In this document: positions 57,622 to 64,000 of the stretch, in pieces | Position numbering within the stretch: position 1 is the stretch's first letter | How the letters are laid out: every line of letters starts with the position of its first letter | Assembly: GCA_035546975.1 (NCBI GenBank) | Contig: DASZVS010000010.1 | Location: 39,140-103,139, forward strand | DNA: 64,000 nucleotides | Origin: JARIHC01 sp035546975 | GTDB taxonomy: Bacteria; Patescibacteriota; Saccharimonadia; Saccharimonadales; UBA4665 | Direction: 5' to 3' | Notes under the pieces: model-generated | The model's input: the letters and a program-made list of their open reading frames with translations, nothing else | Told to the model about the DNA's origin: nothing | Database searches by the model: none | Program-made: the position numbers and the translations under genes

Positions 57622-58968
57622 ATGAATTCACTCGCAAACATTTTCAAAGCCTATGATATCCGGGGTAAAGTCGGATCAGAGTTAACTCCAGAAGTAGCGT
57701 TAAAAGTCGGTAGCGCCTTTGCCAAGTGGCTACCCGAACAAGGTCCAGTGGCAGTCGGGCGAGACATGCGCCCCGACTCGAAAGAATTAGCTGACGCGAT
57801 GATCAAAGGCTTGCGCTCGCAAGGCCGTGACGTGTGGGACATCGGCGAAGTCACAAGCGATATGATCTATTTTGCAGCCGGGGACAATAAGCTGGCTGGG
57901 GGCGTTATGATAACCGCCAGCCACAATCCTGGCGAATACAACGGCATTAAATTCTGCCGCGATGAAGCCCAGGGTGTTGCCGAAAATACCGGCTTGCTCG
58001 AAGTCCGCGAACTTGCCGAAACCGATAACTTTTCTCCTGCTGAAAAACAGGGCGACATATTACAAAAAGACCTTGTAGAAGGGTGGGTTCAGCACGTTTT
58101 ATCATTCATTGATGCCGACAAGTTAAAACCGCTGGGGCTTTCGGTGGATGCGGGCAACGGCATGGCCGGCAAAATTTTCCCCGAACTGGAACCGTACGTT
58201 CCTTTTGAGGTCGACGAACTATTTTTCGAGCTGGACGGCACATTTCCTAATCATATAGCCAACCCGCTCATCGTTGAAAACCTGAAGGATGTGCAGGCAG
58301 CAATTGCAAAGAACGGCAGCGATGCCGGCGTAGCATTTGATGGCGACGGCGACCGCGCCGTGCTGCTGGACGAAAACGGCGAGCCGCTTACCGGCACCGT
58401 TATGAGCGCGCTTCTAGCCGAATATTTCCTCAAGCTACATCCGGGCGCCACTATCTTGCTCAATGCCATTTGCGGCCAGGCAGCAGTCGACGCCATCGAA
58501 AAAAATGGCGGCAAAGTCATCCGGACGCGCGTTGGGCACTCATTCATCAAGAACGACATGCGCACCTACGATGCAGTATTCGCCGGCGAGCATAGCGGCC
58601 ACTATTATTTCAAAGATAACTACAAAGCCGACAGCGGCCTTATAGCCGCCATTGTCGGGCTTTACATAGTAAGCAATAGCGGCAAAAAACTGTCTGAACT
58701 TGTCGCTCCTTACCGCAAAGCTTACGTACAGATACCTGAAACCAACTTTGAGGTGGAAGATAAGCCTGCAATGCTTAAAAAGCTGGCAGATGCCTTTCAG
58801 GACGCTGAAACCGACACGCTCGACGGCTTGACCGTGCATGTGCCTGGTGGCTGGTTCAATGTGCGGCCCAGCAATACAGAACCTCTTCTCAGGCTAAACG
58901 CTGAAGCTAAAACCAAAGAGGAACTGGACCAAATAGTTGCCAAAGTTAAAACGTTGTTGGAAGTTTAG
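57622..58968 (+). CDS. Phosphomannomutase/phosphoglucomutase
   Basis: A 448-residue alpha-D-phosphohexomutase: FKAYDIRGKVGSELTPE at the N-terminus, the catalytic Ser loop MITASHNPGEYNGIKF (about 96-111), the Mg loop AFDGDGDRAVL, the sugar loop GEHSGHYYF and the phosphate loop RPSNTEPLLRL. It interconverts hexose 6- and 1-phosphates, supplying glucose-1-P for RmlA or mannose-1-P. TAAAAT lies 6 nt before the ATG and no Shine-Dalgarno is present, so leaderless. The 3' end overlaps the convergent gene by 4 bp. Confidence 0.93.
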   Translation: MNSLANIFKAYDIRGKVGSELTPEVALKVGSAFAKWLPEQGPVAVGRDMRPDSKELADAMIKGLRSQGRDVWDIGEVTSDMIYFAAGDNKLAGGVMITASHNPGEYNGIKFCRDEAQGVAENTGLLEVRELAETDNFSPAEKQGDILQKDLVEGWVQHVLSFIDADKLKPLGLSVDAGNGMAGKIFPELEPYVPFEVDELFFELDGTFPNHIANPLIVENLKDVQAAIAKNGSDAGVAFDGDGDRAVLLDENGEPLTGTVMSALLAEYFLKLHPGATILLNAICGQAAVDAIEKNGGKVIRTRVGHSFIKNDMRTYDAVFAGEHSGHYYFKDNYKADSGLIAAIVGLYIVSNSGKKLSELVAPYRKAYVQIPETNFEVEDKPAMLKKLADAFQDAETDTLDGLTVHVPGGWFNVRPSNTEPLLRLNAEAKTKEELDQIVAKVKTLLEV

Positions 58969-59810
58969 TTCTTCCCCAGCCTGGCGATGAGTTGTTTGTA
59001 AGATTTGAGGTCGTTTACGGCAATCCATACACCTTCGCAAAGACCTGCAGACCACAGCTTTTTCTCTTTTGCTAGAAGTGGAAACAGCTCTTGTTCAAAT
59101 TCGCTTTTCCGGTCGAGGCTGAACAATTCGGTAAAGCGCGGCAGTATTTTCGGTGAAAATACGGTAATGCCAATATGCGCGGGTACCGGGATAAGCGGGT
59201 ACATTTGCGTATCCACCACTTCGTTATCGACTACCATCATACCAGTCGAAGAATACGGTTGCCCGGGGGCTAATACAGCCGTTGCTAGCTTGCCGCGTTT
59301 TTCGGCCTCGGCGTGCGCCTCGCCGATAAAGCGGACATACGAACCGGGAAAATCGAATATTACATCATCCGGATTGGCCACTATAAGATATTTATCAAGC
59401 GGGATCGACCCATTATCGATGGCGTTCCGGATAGCGCCGCCCTTGCCAGCGGAAGGTTCCGGGTCGTAACTGTAGGTAATGTTCACGCCGAGCTTCGAGC
59501 CGTCCCCTAAACGATCCTCGACGGTATGCGCGTTGTGATATACGAGCGCAACAAACTTTTTGATGCCGACTGCTTTGTATTCTCGGATAGCCATTTCTAT
59601 CATGGTGTCGCCGTTGGGTAATTCGTGGGCGTTTTTTTGGACGGCTTCACCGTCTAAGACGGCGGCATAACGGCTGCTCTCTCCGCCGGCCATCAAAGCT
59701 ACCACAGTGTTTTCGGCAAAATTCTGCCAGTCACTATCGCTTAATTTAGGCGGCTTATGAAAACTGGAAATTTTTTCTGCCAACTGGTCGAGTGCTGTCT
59801 GTAAATCCAT
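58965..59810 (-). CDS. Sugar-phosphate nucleotidyltransferase-like protein
   Basis: A 281-residue nucleotidyltransferase-fold protein: TVVALMAGGESSRYAAVLD (variant of the GGxGxR loop), ELPNGDTMIEMAIREYKAVGIKKFVALVYHN, PSAGKGGAIRNAI, LIVANPDDVIFD and a final AVNDLKSYKQLIARLG. The loop differs from ordinary pyrophosphorylases (GGxxSR with an insertion), so the activated sugar is unclear. I chose the ATG at 59810; the frame extending to 60137 runs inside rmlB. It diverges from rmlB across 57 bp. Confidence 0.78.
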   Translation of the reverse strand: MDLQTALDQLAEKISSFHKPPKLSDSDWQNFAENTVVALMAGGESSRYAAVLDGEAVQKNAHELPNGDTMIEMAIREYKAVGIKKFVALVYHNAHTVEDRLGDGSKLGVNITYSYDPEPSAGKGGAIRNAIDNGSIPLDKYLIVANPDDVIFDFPGSYVRFIGEAHAEAEKRGKLATAVLAPGQPYSSTGMMVVDNEVVDTQMYPLIPVPAHIGITVFSPKILPRFTELFSLDRKSEFEQELFPLLAKEKKLWSAGLCEGVWIAVNDLKSYKQLIARLGKN

Positions 59811-59867
59811 ATACCTACTTTTTAATTCGTTGAAATCACGTATCCTATTGTAAAATAAATGAAGCAT

Positions 59868-60869
59868 ATGAAGAAAATTCTTGTTACCGGCGGCGCAGGT
59901 TTCATCGGTTCCAACTTTGTACATTACATATATCGTGAACGCCCCGATTGGCAGATTGTCGTCTATGACAAACTGACGTACGCGGGCGATAAAGCCAATA
60001 TTGCCGGCCTCGATGAAAGCCGGGTTATATTCATCCAAGCGGATATTTGCGATGAAGCAGCCATTGATAGCGCCGTTGCCGATTCCGACGCCGTTGTTCA
60101 TTTTGCGGCAGAATCCCATAACGACAATTCCCTGCATTCGCCACGGCCATTTATTGATACGAACTTAGTAGGTACTTACCAGGTGCTTGAGGCAGTCCGC
60201 AAACACAACAAGCGCCTGCATCATATATCAACCGATGAGGTATATGGCGACCTGCCGCTTGATACACCCGAAAAATTCACACCTGATACACCATATAATC
60301 CTTCCAGCCCCTACTCCTCTACCAAGGCGGGATCCGACCTTTTGGTCCGGGCATGGGTGCGTAGTTTCGGGGTTGAGGCTACAATCAGCAACTGCTCGAA
60401 CAATTACGGCCCGTACCAACATGTTGAGAAATTCATTCCCCGGCAAATTACCGAAATCCTCGAGGGCCGCAAACCCAAGCTTTACGGCAACGGCATGCAA
60501 GTCCGCGACTGGATTCACACCGAAGATCATTCTTCTGGCGTCTTAACGATTTTAGAAAAGGGCAAATCCGGAGAAACCTATCTTATTGGAGCGGACGGTG
60601 AAAAGAACAATAAAGAAGTTGTTGAACTTATTCTAGAACTTATGGGCAAAGACAAAAACGACTATGACCATGTCAATGACCGCCCTGGCCATGACCAGCG
60701 TTATGCCATTGATGCCAGCCGGCTGCGCGCAGAACTCGGCTGGGAGCCAAAATATACAGATTTCCGCGAAGGGCTGCAGGCAACCATAGATTGGTACCGT
60801 GAAAACGAAGCCTGGTGGAAACCGCAAAAGGAAGCCACCGAAGCTAAATATAAAGAAATAGGACGCTAA
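59868..60869 (+). CDS. rmlB: dTDP-glucose 4,6-dehydratase
   Basis: A 333-residue extended SDR: KILVTGGAGFIGSNFVHYI (NAD-binding), HFAAESHNDNSL, HISTDEVYGDL, the catalytic YSSTKAGSD and SNNYGPYQHVEKFIP. It converts dTDP-glucose to dTDP-4-keto-6-deoxyglucose in dTDP-L-rhamnose synthesis. I chose the ATG at 59868 rather than 59859, because the TAAAAT box at 59851-59856 leaves the first ATG upstream of the likely transcription start. First gene of an rmlBCDA operon. Confidence 0.96.
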   Translation: MKKILVTGGAGFIGSNFVHYIYRERPDWQIVVYDKLTYAGDKANIAGLDESRVIFIQADICDEAAIDSAVADSDAVVHFAAESHNDNSLHSPRPFIDTNLVGTYQVLEAVRKHNKRLHHISTDEVYGDLPLDTPEKFTPDTPYNPSSPYSSTKAGSDLLVRAWVRSFGVEATISNCSNNYGPYQHVEKFIPRQITEILEGRKPKLYGNGMQVRDWIHTEDHSSGVLTILEKGKSGETYLIGADGEKNNKEVVELILELMGKDKNDYDHVNDRPGHDQRYAIDASRLRAELGWEPKYTDFREGLQATIDWYRENEAWWKPQKEATEAKYKEIGR

Positions 60870-60871
60870 AA

Positions 60872-61423
60872 ATGGCCGCAGATTTAGCCGTACGAGAGTC
60901 TCCCATTCCCGGCCTTTACGAAGTAGATTTAGTATTACACGGCGATAACAGAGGTTGGTTTAAAGAAAACTACCAGCGCGAAAAAATGGAGGCACTGGGG
61001 TTGCCGCATTTTGAAATTGTCCAAAACAACTTTTCTTTTAACGCGCAAAAAGGTGCTACAAGAGGATTACATGCGGAGCCGTGGGAAAAATTCATTTCAC
61101 TAGCGAATGGCAAGGTTTTCTGTGCCTGGGTTGATCTGCGCAAAAGCGACAGCTTTGGCACTGTGCACACCATGGAGCTAACGCCGGAGAGGGCCGTCTT
61201 TGTCCCCCGCGGCGTGGCCAATGGATATCAGGCACTTGAGGATAATATTACTTATACGTACCTTGTAAATGCCCATTGGTCTGCTGACGCTAAGTATGCA
61301 GCCGTCCATTTGTTTGACCCAGCGCTTGAGATTAGCTGGCCTATCGGTGAAAATGAGGCGCTTATTTCCGAAAAGGATTCTAAAAATCCTCTGCTCAAAG
61401 ACGTAACCCCAATGGAGTTTTAG
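60872..61423 (+). CDS. rmlC: dTDP-4-dehydrorhamnose 3,5-epimerase (or 3,5-epimerase-like)
   Basis: A 183-residue cupin: DNRGWFKENYQREKM, NFSFNAQKGATRGLHAEPWEKFISLANGKVFCAWVDLR with the catalytic His, VPRGVANGYQALEDNITYTYLVN and WSADAKYAAV. RmlC epimerises C3 and C5 of the keto sugar. It reads RGLHAEPWEK where classical RmlC has RGLHYQ, a pattern of the RmlC-like subgroup, so the exact stereochemistry is not certain. It sits 2 bp after rmlB and 3 bp before rmlD. Confidence 0.9.
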   Translation: MAADLAVRESPIPGLYEVDLVLHGDNRGWFKENYQREKMEALGLPHFEIVQNNFSFNAQKGATRGLHAEPWEKFISLANGKVFCAWVDLRKSDSFGTVHTMELTPERAVFVPRGVANGYQALEDNITYTYLVNAHWSADAKYAAVHLFDPALEISWPIGENEALISEKDSKNPLLKDVTPMEF

Positions 61424-61426
61424 TAT

Positions 61427-62281
61427 ATGGATGACTCTGAATTTTTCATTGTCGGAGCAAACGGGCAACTTGGTAAAGCCCTACACGCCAAGTACCCCAA
61501 CGCCCGGACAGCTGATGTAAGTGAACTGGATATTACTGATGCCGACTCGGTTGCGAATTTTGATTGGAACAGTATCAAAGTAATCTTTAATGCCGCCGCA
61601 TATACGAATGTGGATGGCGCAGAAAGCGAAGACGGTAAAAAAGCTGCTTGGGCGGTTAACGCGGATGGCGTTGCGAACCTTGCGAAAGCTGCCGCTGAGC
61701 ACGACATAACGCTCGTACACATTTCAACCGAATACGTGTTTGACGGCACAAGGAGCCCGCATACCGAAGACGAGCCGGCATCGCCACTCTCTGAATATGG
61801 TAAAAGCAAAGCCGCCGGAGATGAACAAGCCGCCGGAGCCCCCAAGCACTATATCGTACGCGTCTCTTGGCTTATCGGCGATGGCAATAATTTTGTCCGA
61901 ACCATGCTTGGACTCGGCAAAAAAAGCATAGAGCCGAAGGTCGTAGCCGACCAGACCGGCCGCCTAACTTTCACTACCGAACTCGTACGCGGCATTGACC
62001 ACCTTCTCAACACAAACGCCCCTTACGGCCTATACAATCTAAGTAATGAGGGCGAACCAGTAAGCTGGGCAGAGGTCACTAGGACGATTTTTTCGGACGC
62101 CGGATTTAACTTACAAGTTTTCGACACGACGACAGAAGAATACTTTGCGGATAAACCGGATGCCGCCAAGCGCCCGCTTGAAAGCACTTTGGCACTCGAC
62201 AAAATCGAGGCTACCGGCTTCACCCCGCACGATTGGCGGGAAGATTTGAAAGCGTACATCGCAAAGGAGCAGGCGTCATGA
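61427..62281 (+). CDS. rmlD: dTDP-4-dehydrorhamnose reductase
   Basis: A 284-residue SDR: FIVGANGQLGKALHAKYP (NADPH-binding), NAAAYTNVDGAESE, ISTEYVFDGTRS, EYGKSKAAGDE with the catalytic Tyr-x-x-x-Lys, and RVSWLIGDGNNFVRTML. It reduces the epimerised keto sugar to dTDP-L-rhamnose. The start follows rmlC by 3 bp and the stop overlaps rmlA by 4 bp (ATGA), so it is translationally coupled. Confidence 0.94.
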   Translation: MDDSEFFIVGANGQLGKALHAKYPNARTADVSELDITDADSVANFDWNSIKVIFNAAAYTNVDGAESEDGKKAAWAVNADGVANLAKAAAEHDITLVHISTEYVFDGTRSPHTEDEPASPLSEYGKSKAAGDEQAAGAPKHYIVRVSWLIGDGNNFVRTMLGLGKKSIEPKVVADQTGRLTFTTELVRGIDHLLNTNAPYGLYNLSNEGEPVSWAEVTRTIFSDAGFNLQVFDTTTEEYFADKPDAAKRPLESTLALDKIEATGFTPHDWREDLKAYIAKEQAS

Positions 62282-63135
62282 AAGGTATCATTTTAGCCGG
62301 CGGTTCCGGCACGCGGCTCTATCCAATTACTAAAGGTATCTCCAAACAGATCATGCCGATTTATGATAAGCCGATGATCTATTACCCGCTAACTACACTC
62401 ATGCAAGCTGGTATTAAAGATATATTGATCATCACTACGCCAGAGGACCAGGATCAATTCAAACGCTTGCTGGGGAGTGGCAGCGATCTCGGCATACAGC
62501 TTTCCTATGCTGCACAGCCGAAACCGGAAGGCCTGGCTCAGGCATTCATTATCGGCGAAGAATTCATAGGTGATGACAAAGTCGCCCTAATACTCGGCGA
62601 TAACATTTTCCATGGCGCGGATTTTGGCGCCAGCCTGAAAGACTGCGTAGATCCCGACGGTGGCATAGTTTTCGCTTATTCGGTTTCGGACCCTGAACGC
62701 TACGGGGTTGTAGAGTTCGACAATAATAACCAAGCGATTTCGATTGAAGAGAAGCCGGCCCAGCCTAAATCGAACTATGCTGTCGTTGGCCTGTATTTTT
62801 ACGATAATGACGTCGTTGAAATTGCGAAAAACATATCGCCGAGCGACCGCGGCGAGTTAGAAATCACGACTGTTAACGAAGAGTACTTGAAACAAGGCAA
62901 ACTCAAGGTTCAAACAATGGATCGCGGCTCCGCCTGGCTTGACACTGGCACTTTTAAGTCTATGAATGACGCCAGTGAATACATCCGCGTCATGGAAGAA
63001 CGCACTGGTATCAAGATTGGCTGTATCGAAGAAGTCGCCTTTCGCCAAGGTTATATTGACGCTGATCAACTCAAAAAAATCGCCGAGCCACTCAAAAAAT
63101 CGGGTTACGGTGAATACCTTTTAAACTTGCTCTAG
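62278..63135 (+). CDS. rmlA: Glucose-1-phosphate thymidylyltransferase
   Basis: A 285-residue nucleotidyltransferase beginning MKGIILAGGSGTRLYPIT (GGxGTRL), then SKQIMPIYDKPMIYYPLTTLM, LILGDNIFHG, VEFDNNNQAISIEEKPAQPKSNYAVVGLYFYDNDV and RGSAWLDTGT. It makes dTDP-glucose from glucose-1-P and dTTP. The ATG at 62278 is set by the coupling overlap with rmlD and family alignment; the longer frame is spurious. It closes the rml operon. Confidence 0.95.
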   Translation: MKGIILAGGSGTRLYPITKGISKQIMPIYDKPMIYYPLTTLMQAGIKDILIITTPEDQDQFKRLLGSGSDLGIQLSYAAQPKPEGLAQAFIIGEEFIGDDKVALILGDNIFHGADFGASLKDCVDPDGGIVFAYSVSDPERYGVVEFDNNNQAISIEEKPAQPKSNYAVVGLYFYDNDVVEIAKNISPSDRGELEITTVNEEYLKQGKLKVQTMDRGSAWLDTGTFKSMNDASEYIRVMEERTGIKIGCIEEVAFRQGYIDADQLKKIAEPLKKSGYGEYLLNLL

Positions 63136-63137
63136 CC

Positions 63138-63596
63138 CTACAAAATATCGCCGAGCGTCCGCTCGTCGAGCGCGGTTTTAGCAGCGTCTTTCTTTTTCGA
63201 AAAAATAACCAATTTAAAGATGATGAAATTCCACACCGCGATTAAAGCTGTAACCATAATTTTCGCATAAGCTATCTTGGTCCAGCCTTCCGAGACGATG
63301 AACTGGGTCAAGAGTGAAGTTGCTAGCAAATTAAACAGAGTTAGAACTGCATATAACACAATCTGCGTCTTCAGACTGAACCTATCGTGTGCATCATGCT
63401 GGAATACCCTTTTTCTGTTCATCGGGAAATTAAAGAAAAAGCCAGATAAAAATCCTATTCCACTCGCTAAATAAGCAGGAAGGTGAACAACATTATATAG
63501 CGTAGTCGTGATAGCGACATCGATCAGCAAAGTGATCACGCCTACAATGCCAAAAAAAAACAGTTCCCGTAAGATCTTTTTTTCTACATGTATCAC
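63138..63596 (-). CDS. GtrA family membrane protein
   Basis: A 152-residue protein with four membrane segments: ELFFFGIVGVITLLIDVAITTTLYN, YLASGIGFLSGFFFNFPMNRKRVF with the N-x-x-x-N-R-x-x-x-F pattern of GtrA, IVLYAVLTLFNLLATSLLTQF and IMVTALIAVWNFIIFKLVIF. The C-terminus is basic (SKKKDAAKTALDERTLG). It may flip lipid-linked sugars for the GT2 enzyme encoded divergently next to it, a common GtrA-GT2 pairing. The 3' end lies 2 bp from the convergent rmlA. Confidence 0.85.
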   Translation of the reverse strand: MIHVEKKILRELFFFGIVGVITLLIDVAITTTLYNVVHLPAYLASGIGFLSGFFFNFPMNRKRVFQHDAHDRFSLKTQIVLYAVLTLFNLLATSLLTQFIVSEGWTKIAYAKIMVTALIAVWNFIIFKLVIFSKKKDAAKTALDERTLGDIL

Positions 63597-63694
63597 CCAT
63601 ATATCATACCTTAGCTTGGGTTCAGAGAAGAGAAAATGTTATTATGAAATGACACTAAGCTTACTCAAACCGGATTTCCTTAAAAGGAGCATAC

Positions 63695-64000
63695 ATGTAT
63701 CGTAATTTACGGGTCGCCGCTATACTACCGTGTTATAACGAAGAAAAGCTAATTGAAAAAACTATCACTACCCTCCCCGATTTCGTGGACCATATTATTG
63801 CCGTTGACGATAACAGCACTGACGATACTCTTAAAATCATCAAGGAATTAGCTAAAAAGAATAAGAAAGTTGTGCCGATACACCTAGACCCAAATGAGGG
63901 TATCGGAGGCGCTTATATCCATGGCTTTGAGTGGGCGCTTAATAATAAAGCCGACCTGGTCTTCACCATGGCGGGCGATGCGCAGTGCAACCAAGACTAT
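63695..64000 (+). CDS. Glycosyltransferase family 2 (N-terminal part, cut by window edge)
   Basis: The frame opens at ATG 63695, preceded by AAAAGGAGC 5-6 nt upstream, and runs off the right edge after 102 residues. The GT-A fold is clear: RVAAILPCYNEEKLIEKTI, IAVDDNSTDDT (first Asp motif), PNEGIGGAYIHGFEWAL and FTMAGDAQ (DXD region). The layout resembles dolichol- or undecaprenyl-phosphate sugar synthases (DPM1/GtrB-like), which pair with GtrA proteins such as the divergent gene next door. Confidence 0.9.
   Translation, partial: MYRNLRVAAILPCYNEEKLIEKTITTLPDFVDHIIAVDDNSTDDTLKIIKELAKKNKKVVPIHLDPNEGIGGAYIHGFEWALNNKADLVFTMAGDAQCNQDY

Noticed and set aside
59811..60137. 109-residue N-terminal extension of the nucleotidyltransferase gene
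   Set aside because: It runs antisense inside rmlB and has no family similarity; the domain begins after ATG 59810.
1..64000. CRISPR arrays, insertion sequences, prophage or rRNA
   Set aside because: No regularly spaced short repeats, transposase or integrase motifs, phage structural genes or rRNA sequence were found.
1..64000. Alternative genetic code with UGA as glycine (as in Absconditabacteria and Gracilibacteria)
   Set aside because: All recognised genes reach full family length without in-frame UGA.

Overview
The window looks like chromosomal DNA from a member of the Candidate Phyla Radiation, most probably Candidatus Saccharibacteria (TM7). This is inferred from gene content and style, not from a marker gene: compact, often overlapping genes, the standard genetic code (no in-frame UGA read-through needed), many small anchored or Asn/Ser-rich surface proteins, a sortase-like LANSG tail, a cysteine-free MutY, and a short archaeal-type AspRS. 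No rRNA, CRISPR array, transposase or prophage is visible.

Layout. 1-9.9 kb: housekeeping on the minus strand (hrcA with a perfect CIRCE, gmk, lepA, radC, murJ, ftsH, tilS). 9.9-19.2 kb: accessory genes, including a Nudix hydrolase, an elongator-type tRNA-Met with a structured leader, an FHA plus transglutaminase-like protein, a GDT1-type transporter, a 29-codon gene with its own strong promoter and terminator, surface proteins, a Crp/Fnr regulator, an Asn-rich repeat protein, and a three-gene exported operon (ferric-reductase-like heme membrane protein, His-leading anchored protein, YcnI). 19.2-21.4 kb: an AT-richer pair (APH-like kinase, EamA transporter) next to the initiator tRNA, whose 3' end has a second imperfect copy nearby. 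21.4-30.7 kb: divisome protein, two ABC-2 exporters, a second structured RNA leader followed by a tRNA-Ile2-like gene, pyrF/pyrE-like, dus. 30.7-48.3 kb: surface proteins, a MurC-type ligase, the overlapping tsaC-mazG-nudix operon, DNA glycosylases, aspS, a DsbA-like protein, a candidate minus-strand ncRNA, nadD, and a large unknown protein behind a cobalamin riboswitch. 48.6-50.3 kb: a LexA-like DNA-binding protein and small unknowns. 50.4-64 kb: envelope glycan synthesis (two GtrA proteins, O-antigen ligase/polymerase, undecaprenyl-phosphate sugar transferase, GT4, glmS, yvcK, phosphomannomutase, nucleotidyltransferase, rmlBCDA, and a GT2 cut by the window edge).

How it works together. GlmS, the phosphohexomutase and RmlABCD would supply activated sugars; the sugar-phosphate transferase, GT4, Wzy-like protein and GtrA proteins would assemble and export a surface glycan. 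MurC-type ligase, MurJ and FtsB/L supply peptidoglycan and division. All three CAU-anticodon tRNAs (initiator, elongator-like, Ile2-like) and TilS, which modifies tRNA-Ile2, lie in one 15-kb stretch.

Most notable. (1) A convincing cobalamin riboswitch with a terminator abutting the start codon of a 536-residue protein of no family I recognise. (2) Pervasive promoter architecture in which a -10 box sits 5-10 nt before the ATG, implying leaderless mRNAs, including two divergent gene pairs separated by 17 and 20 bp with overlapping -10 boxes. (3) Long structured leaders before tRNA(CAU) genes, two sharing motifs. (4) A candidate ncRNA with a consensus promoter at about 45.6-45.8 kb. (5) A degenerate FHA domain fused to a Cys-His-Asp transglutaminase-like domain.
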